Shown here: piece by piece, positions 34,501 to 42,370 of the stretch
How positions within the stretch are numbered: the first letter of the stretch is position 1
Layout of the letters: each line of letters starts with the position of its first letter
Assembly: GCA_009779755.1 (NCBI GenBank)
Contig: WRDO01000008.1
Span: 1 to 64,000, forward strand
From: Defluviitaleaceae bacterium
Lineage (GTDB): Bacteria > Bacillota > Clostridia > Lachnospirales > WQUN01
Length of the DNA stretch: 64,000 nucleotides
Direction of reading: 5' to 3'
Notes under the pieces: generated by a model
Database searches by the model: none
The model's input: the letters and a program-made list of their open reading frames with translations, nothing else
Told to the model about the DNA's origin: nothing
Position numbers and translations under genes: made by a program

Positions 34501-36380
34501 GGGTACAGGTAGTGGTGACGGATAACGGTGACGGCACATCCTCCGCGATAATCGCCGGGGAAAGCGGGATTCCCGAATTCGTTAACCGATATGAATTCGT
34601 TCCGGGTACGGCGTCGGCCGTTATTACGGGTAATAAAGAAATCATAGGCGATTACAACGGCCCGCCGAAAGAATTCGCCTTCCGCGCGGTGCAAGTGATT
34701 GCAATGGACAGTCATGAGGAAGTACCGGATGGCAGGACGGCTGTGGGGATCGTTTCGGTTACGAAGGAATCGGTAAAACCCTTTGCGATTGTCATCGATA
34801 GCCTTACCGACGGTGAATATTATTTTAAAATTACCGAGGAAAACGGTGACGGCAACGGTTGGATATATGATTCCGCTGCGTATTGGGTACATATAAACGC
34901 GACGGACTTAGGCGACGGAACGGTGGAAATCATAACCACGGGTAATCCTACCTTCGTTAACCGTTATTCACCCGCTCCCGCTTCGGTGGATATCGCGGGT
35001 GATAAATTCATTACCGTACTCGACGGCGAAACGTACAAGGAAGATAGTTTTACCTTCCATGCCGTGCAAGTAGACGCGTTGGGGAGCTCCGTCTTAATGG
35101 GTGACAGGGTGGGTTCGCAGACGATAACGTCAAACGGTGTGTTCCAAATACCTTATAAGATTACGATAGACGGCCTAACGGTGGAAGGCAGTCCCTATTA
35201 TTTTATGGTGACAGAGGAAGAAGGGACGGACACCGATCATTGGGTATATGATAACAATAGATATTGGGTAATGGTCGAAGTAGCGGATAACGGCGACGGT
35301 ACTTCCCAAGCCGTGGTTACGGGTTCGAGGATACCCAACTTCACCAACAGCTTTACGGGAACCAAGGCCTCCATCGACATACCGCTGATTAAAAGGGTTA
35401 CGGCTGATGCTGAAACCCTTGGAGCGGTGTTCCAATTTAATGCCGTACAGGTAAGGGAAATGGGAAGCCGCGAAACCGTACCCGGCGGTTTTAGGGAAAC
35501 GATGGAAATAGATACATGGAGCGATGGTGATACGGGCTTTGCCGTACGGATCGTCGGCTTGTTCGCAATCCCCGGCGAAGCGGTGAGTTATTATTACTTT
35601 ATGATAACGGAAAGCGACACGAACGTACCCGGGTGGACGTATTCGACGGATTCCTATTGGGTAGCGGTGGCGGTCACGGATGACGGCAACGGAGGTACGA
35701 TAGCACAAATAGCAGAAACCGACGGAAGCGGGATCTTTGAAAACCTGTATACATCCCCGAATGCCGTCGTAAATGAAGAAGAACAACCCCCCGTAATATT
35801 ACCGCCGGAAGTATTGCCTCCCGTAATATTGCCGCCGGAAGAACCGCTTCCCGTAATACCACCGCCGGAGGAATTACCACCCGTAATACCACCGCCGGAA
35901 GAATTACCACCTGTAATACCACCGCCTGAAGAGCTACCACCCGTAATATCACCGCCGGAGGATTTACCTCCCCATATTATCTTCCCTGCGGGGTTGACGC
36001 CGGAGGATTTCCCCACGATTGATTTTTACGCGACCCAACCCGATCCTAATACGCCCGGCGGTTCGGTTCCCAATATACCCCCCGTACCCAGCGTACCGGG
36101 TAATACGCTGGTACCGATGCCGATCGTGTTGGAGGAAGAAGAGGAAATCGTCTTCGTGGAGCTTGATGACGGGGATGTTCCGTTAGGTATGTGGCGATGG
36201 GACGACGAAGAGTTTTGGTTCTTGGACGATTGGGACATCCCGCTCAGCGATTGGCAAAATGCCATGCCGTCCACGGGTGAGCTTACCCTTTACCAAGTAT
36301 TGTTCTTAACGGGCCTGCTATTCATTTTGCTGGGGGTTTTATCAAAATGCGTAAGCCGTTTAAGATCTCAACGGCGTTAA
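31572..36380 (+). CDS. Giant sortase-anchored adhesin with thioester-like head and eight isopeptide pilin repeats
   Basis: A 1602-residue surface protein. Residues 1-40 are a signal peptide. Residues about 155-320 resemble a thioester domain, with SFCAD (Cys216) and ALAQVVLW (Gln271) as candidate bond partners. From about 395 to 1395 run eight repeats of about 110-130 residues of the streptococcal pilin isopeptide type. Each has an early Lys (TGQKSIE, NGEKIID, TGNKQID), a FTFNAVQV strand, a Glu in a YYFMVTEE-like strand and a closing F-x-N-x-Y. A Pro-rich stalk of PPEELPPVIP repeats (about 1405-1475) follows. The sorting signal is MPSTG, a hydrophobic helix and RLRSQRR. Likely a stiff, proteolysis-resistant adhesive fibre. 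Confidence 0.88.
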   Translation: MKRKHFLRTPFLGIFVLLAAVLFILTTTRYGMSEGIYAAGGSNVTVTLDKTINGVPVMSWYQNNMADFYDPGEFEAALAGISFGLYAADFGLGGVIGTSLATSTLHDGRIIFPNVTPGRWYAVVQTLEGKAAEIFYDVDPLYIYVGPYGVMSSLHEANTEGHYTVQHVGGYALGLTMVFDNGESYQGQKPDGSGQVFTTERFDTKLPDGSWAMSFCADLGAHNVWGNYIFDKLNHGFDDSEMMFLIAVFDYIDNFEGTNKLDTSNGKALAQVVLWNLILKVDGNAGYADAWYRMIYPDCDNDIKVAKIEGTDDWYGPYRSMVDEMVADPQKYVQIYLDKINAPMANPNQRFVAGAIFVEGDGSYVPIDQQRQLLVLFGTCVVFDGKYKPSAPPVIITGQKSIELEGTDSHPDADFTFRVLQVASMGSEDVIPGGREYTTTINGEGPFSVAVGGLKEGTYVFMVSEEITNPDDRWLYDQHRYWVQITVTDNGNNTASAAITGTGGSSVFVNRYIDVKIPGVTSFFINGEKIIDGLYAGPIPMFSFNAVQVAGMENDTEITDGLTGMGTVSGAGDFTVAINGLTEGIYYFKITESTADMPGWTHSVQEYRIEVTVTDNGDGTATAVLTDKNDDVIFVNRYDLASVSVDIPLRKEIVGTPAVIPTFEFNAVQVKAMGSETPVESGLSGTTYIVGASDGFSITIDDLNAAESPYYFMITEADENGGGWIYDNHLYWVQVNVTDNGDGTAFAEITGTSGDEVFVNYYNVPVTTVTLTGNKQIDGDYAGEAKVFTFHAVQVDAINSRNETAGGYNGMGTVEITAETDKPYAINISGLTEGIYYFMVTEADGDGDSAWVYSSNVYWAEVTVIKNGSGLKADITNVSGDPDFINTYTVATTSISIPVTKIIEGGNPPETNFTFNAKQVDAMGSETVIDGLSGTVVTQGGDFTIEIDDLSVGIHIFLVTEEGTDNFMWTCDDRKYWVQVVVTDNGDGTSSAIIAGESGIPEFVNRYEFVPGTASAVITGNKEIIGDYNGPPKEFAFRAVQVIAMDSHEEVPDGRTAVGIVSVTKESVKPFAIVIDSLTDGEYYFKITEENGDGNGWIYDSAAYWVHINATDLGDGTVEIITTGNPTFVNRYSPAPASVDIAGDKFITVLDGETYKEDSFTFHAVQVDALGSSVLMGDRVGSQTITSNGVFQIPYKITIDGLTVEGSPYYFMVTEEEGTDTDHWVYDNNRYWVMVEVADNGDGTSQAVVTGSRIPNFTNSFTGTKASIDIPLIKRVTADAETLGAVFQFNAVQVREMGSRETVPGGFRETMEIDTWSDGDTGFAVRIVGLFAIPGEAVSYYYFMITESDTNVPGWTYSTDSYWVAVAVTDDGNGGTIAQIAETDGSGIFENLYTSPNAVVNEEEQPPVILPPEVLPPVILPPEEPLPVIPPPEELPPVIPPPEELPPVIPPPEELPPVISPPEDLPPHIIFPAGLTPEDFPTIDFYATQPDPNTPGGSVPNIPPVPSVPGNTLVPMPIVLEEEEEIVFVELDDGDVPLGMWRWDDEEFWFLDDWDIPLSDWQNAMPSTGELTLYQVLFLTGLLFILLGVLSKCVSRLRSQRR

Positions 36381-37111
36381 TCATAGCGGGCGGCGTATTG
36401 GTGACCCTTGCCCTTGCGTCGGAGCTGATTACTTATCCGTGGTTTATGAAGGGAACGGAAGCGGAGTTGCCTGACCCGCCGCCGCCGCCGATTGCCGTTA
36501 TCACTTATGCGGAGTATATTGAACACATAAGGGACGGAACCCCCTCGGGCGATATAACGGAGCATCGTATATTACCCGGCGGGGATATCGAAAACGTTAT
36601 AGTACCGGACGAAGTTGTTTCCGACGAAACGACGACCGATGAAGTATTATTTATCCAACTTCCGTCCGATACCGCGGAATACGCGGATACCAATGTGATG
36701 TTAAGATATGTTTTGTTGGGTTCGGTGAAGATACCGAGGCTTAACGTTTCCGAAAACCTGTTTATGGGAACCGAAAGCCAAGTCAACTTCGGTGTCGGTC
36801 ACCTTACGGGGACACCCTTGCCGGGTGAAGCGGGTAACAGCGTGATTGCGGCGCACCGTACCGCCAGGAACGGTATACAACCGTTCAGGCATTTGGATTT
36901 ACTGCGTGAAGGGGACGCCGTCATCGTTGAGGTAAACGGTGAAAGTTTCACCTACACGGTATACGAGAGTTTTATCGTGCATGAAAGCGCGACATGGGTA
37001 TTACGCTCGATAGAGAGCGAAACCCACGTGTTGACCTTAGTGACTTGCGACCCCGTCGTTACCGTGACGCGACGTGATAACAGGCTGATCGTAAGGGCAA
37101 GGTTACAATAA
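36347..37111 (+). CDS. Sortase (class D-like), dedicated to the adjacent adhesin
   Basis: A 254-residue transpeptidase. An N-terminal membrane anchor (about 8-28) and a Pro-rich, acidic stalk lead to the sortase barrel (about 120-254). Catalytic His is in VIAAHRT (about 169), Cys in LTLVTCDP (about 234) and Arg in RLIVRA near the C-terminus. It overlaps the adhesin gene by 34 bases, which strongly suggests that it processes that protein's MPSTG signal. Whether it anchors monomers to the wall or polymerises them cannot be read from sequence. Confidence 0.9.
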   Translation: MRKPFKISTALIIAGGVLVTLALASELITYPWFMKGTEAELPDPPPPPIAVITYAEYIEHIRDGTPSGDITEHRILPGGDIENVIVPDEVVSDETTTDEVLFIQLPSDTAEYADTNVMLRYVLLGSVKIPRLNVSENLFMGTESQVNFGVGHLTGTPLPGEAGNSVIAAHRTARNGIQPFRHLDLLREGDAVIVEVNGESFTYTVYESFIVHESATWVLRSIESETHVLTLVTCDPVVTVTRRDNRLIVRARLQ

Positions 37112-37128
37112 AAGGAGGGAGGATAAAC

Positions 37129-38136
37129 ATGAGAAGGGCTTTGCTTGTATTATTGTTTCTGTTACTGCCGATGTGGGTATCCGGGTGCGCCAAAGAGGAT
37201 TTGAAGGTACTTTACAACCCGGAAAAGTCAGTGCATAACCTGTTTTGTGATTGCGATTACGAATGCTTTGACGAATTGATCGATATCACACCCGAAATGG
37301 TTCCCCTTACAAACGCGCCGGCGATTTTTTCCATTCCCATGCCCACCGCGCCGGGTACAAGCGTACAACAGAACGCAAAAGCCGTAATTGATTTTTCAAA
37401 CGCGGAAGACGGCTACATCATGGCGAAGTATATACCCCAAACCACGAAATCCATCCGTGTGATGATTAAAGGGCCGAGCGGGGCGCAATACCAATATACT
37501 TTAAAATCCGGCAATGTGTTTGAGGTATTCCCTTTGTCGGACGGCAACGGCGCATATTCGATCGGTGTGTTCGAACAGGTTGAAGGGACGAAGTACGCCA
37601 CCGTTGTATCAAGGAACATTACCGTCAAGCTGACGGACGAATTCGCGCCTTTTATCCGACCCAACCAGTACGTGAATTTCTCCGCGAATAACCAAGCCGT
37701 CATCAAAGCGGGTGAGTTGATCAAAGACGCGAAAACGATCATTGATAAGATTTCCGCTATTTACAACTTCGTGATAACGAGCTTGGAATATGACAAGGAT
37801 AAAGCGAAAACGGTGCAAAGCGGATACCTCCCCGACATAGACGATGTGCTCAGGCGGGGTAAGGGTATATGCTTCGATTACGCCGCGGTGATGGCCGCCA
37901 TGCTGCGCAGCCAAAATATTCCCACAAAATTGATAGTGGGTTATACGGGCGAGGTATTGCACGCATGGGTGGATGTGTATTCGACGGAAACGGGCTGGAT
38001 AAACAGCGTGATATTCTTCGACGGTAAAAGTTGGAAATTGATGGATCCCACTTTCGCTTCCTCGGGTAACCAAAGCGCGGAGGTAATGAAATTTATCGGT
38101 GACGGTAAAAATTACGTCGTAAAATTTATCTATTAA
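37129..38136 (+). CDS. Transglutaminase-like lipoprotein
   Basis: A 335-residue lipoprotein. The lipobox ends VSGC (Cys20). An Ig-like beta region (about 85-175) precedes a transglutaminase-like core: GKGICFDYAAVMAAMLRS (catalytic Cys about 247), HAWVDVY (His) and LMDPTF (Asp), so the triad is complete. It could act as a protease, a crosslinker or an amidase on cell-surface proteins. Position between the sortase and pilus genes suggests work on one of those structures. The N-terminal mature part has a Cys cluster (LFCDCDYECFD). Confidence 0.82.
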   Translation: MRRALLVLLFLLLPMWVSGCAKEDLKVLYNPEKSVHNLFCDCDYECFDELIDITPEMVPLTNAPAIFSIPMPTAPGTSVQQNAKAVIDFSNAEDGYIMAKYIPQTTKSIRVMIKGPSGAQYQYTLKSGNVFEVFPLSDGNGAYSIGVFEQVEGTKYATVVSRNITVKLTDEFAPFIRPNQYVNFSANNQAVIKAGELIKDAKTIIDKISAIYNFVITSLEYDKDKAKTVQSGYLPDIDDVLRRGKGICFDYAAVMAAMLRSQNIPTKLIVGYTGEVLHAWVDVYSTETGWINSVIFFDGKSWKLMDPTFASSGNQSAEVMKFIGDGKNYVVKFIY

Positions 38137-38155
38137 TCAAAGGGAGTGGCGGCAC

Positions 38156-39202
38156 ATGCGCAAGAGACAGCTTACCAACGCGTATTTGTCCATGTTGTGT
38201 ACGGAATACGCCATGCTTTTCCAATCCGGTATAACGGCGGGTGACGGTACCGCGATGATGTTGGACGACGAAACCGACAAGGAACGGAAGGCCATTTTAC
38301 AAAACCTGCTGGCAACGTTGGAAAAAGGGAAGAACCTATCGGAAGCGCTGAACGATTCCGGTTATTTCCCCGATTATATGATTACGATGGTGGGTATCGG
38401 CGAAAAAACGGGCCGCTTGCCCGAAACGTTGACCTCCCTTTCCGAACATTACGACAGGAAGGACCGCTTAACGGCGGCCGTAAAAAACGCGACGTTGTAC
38501 CCGGCTATTTTATTGGCCATGATGGTGGCGGTCGTGTTTGTTTTGATCGTGCAGGTATTGCCGATATTTAATGATACCTTCGCGCGATTAGGTACGCAAA
38601 TGTCCCCGATGGCTATGCGCCTGATGCAGTTCGGTAATTTACTGAAGGGTGTTTCGGCGGGGATCGCGCTGGTTTTCGGGGTGCTTTTCGCGGTCGCACT
38701 TTTACTTTGGATTATCCCCGAATTGCGCGAAGGCATTTCCAAAGCGTTTAAGAATCGGATGGGTAACAAAGGGGTTTTTAATAAAATCGCGTCCACGCAT
38801 TTTGTATCGGGTATTACCCTTGCGATGGCGAGCGGATTGGACTTGGATAAAGCATTGGAAATGGCCGCTTCCATCAGCGGCGACGTAAAGGCCGTGAGGG
38901 AACAGCAGGAGAAAAGCGTAAAATTGATTAACACGGGAAGTTCCCTTTCCTCGGCGTTACGCGATTCCGGCATTATATCCGCACGGGACGCGCGGGTGCT
39001 GGCTATCGGTGAACGCAGCGGTATGTCAGACGCGGTGATGGGTGACATCGCAAAACGGAGCGAACGGGAAACCCAAGAAGAAATCAATCGCATCGTTGCT
39101 CGGATCGAACCCACGTTGGTGGTCATTACGACGGCTATCATCGGGGTTATCCTGTTATCTGTTATGCTGCCGATGATGGGTATCATGACGGCGATCGGGT
39201 AG
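38156..39202 (+). CDS. Type IV pilus/type II secretion inner-membrane platform protein (PilC/GspF)
   Basis: A 348-residue protein with two GspF repeats. The first has LCTEYAMLFQSGITAGDG and VGIGEKTGRLPETL. The second has FVSGITLAMASGLDLDKAL and LAIGERSGMSDAV. Three transmembrane segments are present (about 118-140, 165-190, 320-345), the usual layout. It is the membrane platform on which the ATPase acts. It opens a compact operon of prepilin-like genes and a PilT-type ATPase. Confidence 0.9.
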   Translation: MRKRQLTNAYLSMLCTEYAMLFQSGITAGDGTAMMLDDETDKERKAILQNLLATLEKGKNLSEALNDSGYFPDYMITMVGIGEKTGRLPETLTSLSEHYDRKDRLTAAVKNATLYPAILLAMMVAVVFVLIVQVLPIFNDTFARLGTQMSPMAMRLMQFGNLLKGVSAGIALVFGVLFAVALLLWIIPELREGISKAFKNRMGNKGVFNKIASTHFVSGITLAMASGLDLDKALEMAASISGDVKAVREQQEKSVKLINTGSSLSSALRDSGIISARDARVLAIGERSGMSDAVMGDIAKRSERETQEEINRIVARIEPTLVVITTAIIGVILLSVMLPMMGIMTAIG

Positions 39203-39207
39203 GGGAC

Positions 39208-39540
39208 ATGAGGATCAGGACATTCAAAAGAAATACCGTGCAAACGCTCTTATCCGCCGTTGCGCCGATTTTATTGACATTGGCGGTTGTGCTGGCGGTT
39301 ACCTTCGGTATGCGCCAAGCGGACGAATCAAGCCGTTCGGAAGGCGCGCGTTTCTTGGAAGAGAGCATTTTGCGTGCGGCGGTACACAGTTATGCCACAT
39401 CGGGGCAATATCCCGAAAATTTGGCCTATATCATCCAAAACTACGGGATACATATCGACCGTACGCGGTATGCCGTCCATTATACGATCATCGCTTCCAA
39501 TATTTTGCCCGATATCACGGTAATCACGCTTAACCGATGA
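39208..39540 (+). CDS. Small single-TM protein of the mini-pilus operon
   Basis: A 110-residue protein with one N-terminal hydrophobic helix (about 14-33, LSAVAPILLTLAVVLAVTFG) followed by an amphipathic extension and a small soluble tail. It has the size and shape of a minor pilin but no GFTLIE-like prepilin peptidase site. It starts 5 bases after pilC. Confidence 0.6.
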   Translation: MRIRTFKRNTVQTLLSAVAPILLTLAVVLAVTFGMRQADESSRSEGARFLEESILRAAVHSYATSGQYPENLAYIIQNYGIHIDRTRYAVHYTIIASNILPDITVITLNR

Positions 39541-39551
39541 AAGGGGGGCAT

Positions 39552-40022
39552 ATGAAAGCCGATTCGATTTTTTCCATTTTACTCTTCACCGCGTTTGCGA
39601 TTGCGGTATTGATAACGTTGATGCTTGGCGCGAGCTTTTACCAACGCATGAACGATATGTCCCAAAGCGGGTACGAGGAACGTACGTCCCTTTCCTATAT
39701 ATGGTCAAAGGTAAAGAACAACGACAGGATCGATATGATTTCCGTAGGGGATTTTGAAGGAATTCCCGCGCTTTTATTATTTCAAGTATACGGCAGTACT
39801 ACCTACGTAACGCGGATATATGCCTATGATGGCTGGATTTACGAGCTTTTCAGCGAATACGAGCTGGAAATGCTGCCCGAAAACGGTATGCCGATACTGG
39901 AAACGAGCTCCCTTTCCTTTACACAGGAAAACAACGGGATGATAAAGGTAACGGTAGGTTCGAGCAGTGCCTTTGTTTATCCTCGAAGCGGAGGTACGTT
40001 CGTAAGGGGGATACTTGAATGA
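39552..40022 (+). CDS. DUF4860-like single-TM protein of the mini-pilus operon
   Basis: A 156-residue protein. The start at 39552 follows AAAGGGGGG; the alternative ATG at 39537 overlaps the previous stop and adds MKGGH. It has an N-terminal helix (FSILLFTAFAIAVLITLMLG), then a beta-rich domain with SLSYIWSKVKNNDRI and FEGIPALLLF, resembling DUF4860, a family found in such clostridial loci. It may be a minor pilin. Confidence 0.62.
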   Translation: MKADSIFSILLFTAFAIAVLITLMLGASFYQRMNDMSQSGYEERTSLSYIWSKVKNNDRIDMISVGDFEGIPALLLFQVYGSTTYVTRIYAYDGWIYELFSEYELEMLPENGMPILETSSLSFTQENNGMIKVTVGSSSAFVYPRSGGTFVRGILE

Positions 40023-40411
40023 AAGGGCATTCACGTTCCACGTTATTTTTAATCGAGCAATTGGTGGTTATTCTGATCTTTTCCGTTTGTTCGGCTGTGT
40101 GCATCACCATCTTCGTGGAATCGTATTTGATAAGCAAACGTACGCTTGAGATAAACCATGCCGTCCGCGTGGCGGGGAACGCCGCGGAACGTTATAAAGC
40201 CGCGGGCGGTAACATCCGTGAAGGTGACGGTGTCATATACTACGATGGAAATTGGGATGTCAGCACAGTGGACGAGGCGTCCTTTGTTTTGCTGATTACC
40301 GGGCTTGATAACCCCGCGCCTGCGTTGGCGCGTGCGGAAATAACGGTCAGCCGTATCGACGGGGATGAGTTGTACCGCATAACGGTTGCCGCGAGGGGGG
40401 ACAGGCGATGA
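40019..40411 (+). CDS. Prepilin-like protein
   Basis: A 130-residue protein whose N-terminus STLFLIEQLVVILIFSV resembles a type IV prepilin helix with the conserved Glu at position 5 of the hydrophobic stretch. The usual Gly before the cleavage site is replaced by Ser or Arg, so processing by a standard prepilin peptidase is doubtful. It overlaps both neighbours by 4 bases. Confidence 0.65.
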   Translation: MKGHSRSTLFLIEQLVVILIFSVCSAVCITIFVESYLISKRTLEINHAVRVAGNAAERYKAAGGNIREGDGVIYYDGNWDVSTVDEASFVLLITGLDNPAPALARAEITVSRIDGDELYRITVAARGDRR

Positions 40412-40854
40412 AGAAGGGTATCGGCATTGGGAGCGCGTCCATTGTATTGGTGTTCGCGGTGTTGTGCTTGACGATTTTTTCGGTCATTACGTATGCCTCC
40501 GCGCTTGCCGACAAGGCGTTGTCGGAAATAGAGGCGACATTGGTACGGCAATATTACGAAGCGGATACCCTGGCAGAATTAATCGTTTCGGAATTGCTGG
40601 CGGCAGAGGAATTTCCCGATACGGTACACGGCATACAAATCGTTTCCGAATGGGATTGGGATTTATGGATGGAGACACTGTCCTTTGTCTGCAAGATTTC
40701 CGATAAAATGGAACTGCACGTCGTGTTGGGTATACAAGACGAAAACTTGAGTATTTTGGCTTGGCGGATGCGGGATACCGGAGGATGGGAACGGGATGAA
40801 ACCCTCAACCTGTTTGACGGCGATTCATTAAATCTATGGCAGGGGAGCTGGTAA
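40408..40854 (+). CDS. Pilin-like protein with GIGSAS N-terminal motif
   Basis: A 148-residue protein. The N-terminal helix (GIGSASIVLVFAVLCLTIFS) is typical of the last small protein in clostridial mini-pilus operons. It is followed by an amphipathic helix (ALSEIEATLVRQYYEAD) and a small beta domain. ATGA overlap with the previous gene implies coupled translation. Confidence 0.62.
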   Translation: MKKGIGIGSASIVLVFAVLCLTIFSVITYASALADKALSEIEATLVRQYYEADTLAELIVSELLAAEEFPDTVHGIQIVSEWDWDLWMETLSFVCKISDKMELHVVLGIQDENLSILAWRMRDTGGWERDETLNLFDGDSLNLWQGSW

Positions 40855-40858
40855 ACGT

Positions 40859-41917
40859 ATGAAGGATGTAAAGGATTGGCTGCAAATGGCGGTGGAAAAC
40901 AAAGCGTCCGATGTTTTTATCGGTGCGGGTCGGGATATCACGTTTAAGATTGACGGTTCGATCGTATCCAAAGGCGATAAAATAAACGCCGAGGAATCGG
41001 AACGGCTGATAAAAAGCCTGTATGTATTGGGACGCAGGGACGTCACAAAGTTTGAACGGACCGGCGACGACGATTTTTCCATGGCTATACCGGGCTTGGC
41101 GCGTTTTCGGGTAAGTGCCTTGCGTCAACGGGGGACGATAGCGGCGGTAATCCGCGTAGTATTGTTTGAATTGCCCGATTATAAAAAGTTGGGCATACCC
41201 GACGAAGTAATGAAGATCGCTTCGCAAAAGCACGGCATCGCCCTGGTGACCGGGCCCGCGGGCAGCGGCAAAACCACCACCCTCGCCTGTATAATCGATG
41301 AAATTAATAAAACCAAGCGTGACCATATCATCACATTGGAAGACCCCATCGAATATTTGCACAGGGATATCAAAAGCCTTGTCACCCAACGCGAGGTATC
41401 GTTGGATACGGAATCTTACCTGACAGCCTTACGCGCCTGCCTGCGCCAAGCCCCCGACATTGTCCTCTTAGGCGAAATGCGCGACCACGAAACCATCCAA
41501 ACCGCCATGACGGCAGCCGAAACGGGTCACCTTATTATTTCCACCCTGCACACGGTCGGCGCGGTCAACACCATCGACAGAATCGTGGATGTTTTCCCCC
41601 CGGGTCAGCAGCAACAAATAAGGGTACAGCTTTCCATGCTGCTGAGCATCGTGGTTACCCAACGATTGATACCCGGCAAAACAGGATCATCCGTACCCGC
41701 CTTTGAAATCATGCACGTCAACAGTGCCATACGTAATTTAATACGCGAATCAAAAACCCACCAAATCGATAACACCATACAAACCTCCGCAAGCGAAGGT
41801 ATGATCAGCATGGACGCCTATATCAATATGCTCTACCAAAAAGGAATAATCACGGGTGAGGCCGCCATCAGCCACGCGACCAACCCCGAACAAATGGCGA
41901 GGAAGGTTAACCTGTAA
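40859..41917 (+). CDS. PilT-like type IV pilus ATPase
   Basis: A 352-residue hexameric secretion ATPase. Walker A is TGPAGSGKTTTLA (about 135), with an Asp box (HIITLEDPIEYLH) and Walker B-like DIVLLGEMRD. The family signature GEMRDHETIQTAMTAAETGH and HLIISTLHT follow. Overall length and the absence of an N-terminal GspE domain place it with PilT retraction ATPases. It is the only ATPase in the operon, so it may serve both extension and retraction or work with an ATPase encoded elsewhere. Confidence 0.9.
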   Translation: MKDVKDWLQMAVENKASDVFIGAGRDITFKIDGSIVSKGDKINAEESERLIKSLYVLGRRDVTKFERTGDDDFSMAIPGLARFRVSALRQRGTIAAVIRVVLFELPDYKKLGIPDEVMKIASQKHGIALVTGPAGSGKTTTLACIIDEINKTKRDHIITLEDPIEYLHRDIKSLVTQREVSLDTESYLTALRACLRQAPDIVLLGEMRDHETIQTAMTAAETGHLIISTLHTVGAVNTIDRIVDVFPPGQQQQIRVQLSMLLSIVVTQRLIPGKTGSSVPAFEIMHVNSAIRNLIRESKTHQIDNTIQTSASEGMISMDAYINMLYQKGIITGEAAISHATNPEQMARKVNL

Positions 41918-41929
41918 CCCCGATAGCGG

Positions 41930-42370
41930 TTATTTGTCCCCCGTACTCCCGTACCCGCCGTCGCCGCGGGCGCTTTCCGGCAATTCATGGGTTTCGATGA
42001 GTTCAATCATACCCACACGCGCGATGATTAATTGCGCGATTCTGTCCCCGCGCCTTACGGTATAATCTTCATCACCCAAATTAATCAGCAACACACTAAG
42101 TTCCCCACGGTAGTCCGCATCCACCGTCCCGGGTGTATTGAGCACCGTTACGCCAAAATGTAAAGCCAAGCCGCTGCGCGGTCTGACTTGTGCTTCGTAC
42201 CCGTATGGGAGTGCAATCTTAATCCCGGTGGGTATCAAGGTACGTTCCCCTTTTTTTATCACGGTTTCCCCAAACACATTGGCATACAAATCCAATCCCG
42301 CGGCTTGCGGCGTTTGACGGGTGGGTAGGGGTAAGTCCCGCGCATCGTCGGTTCTTTTACATAAAAACAT
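41930..42370 (-). CDS. dut: dUTP diphosphatase
   Basis: A 146-residue trimeric dUTPase. The five motifs are present: [36 protein letters not shown] and the C-terminal GDGGYGSTG. It removes dUTP and supplies dUMP. It is last in the rpsO-pnp-mlpA operon; the M16 stop/start overlap (42370) indicates co-translation. Confidence 0.95.
   Translation of the reverse strand: MFLCKRTDDARDLPLPTRQTPQAAGLDLYANVFGETVIKKGERTLIPTGIKIALPYGYEAQVRPRSGLALHFGVTVLNTPGTVDADYRGELSVLLINLGDEDYTVRRGDRIAQLIIARVGMIELIETHELPESARGDGGYGSTGDK

Noticed and set aside
35654-36016. Minus-strand Gly/Ser-rich open frame opposite the adhesin stalk
   Set aside because: It is the antisense image of the PPEELPPVIP repeats and has no ribosome site; low-complexity repeats keep such frames open.
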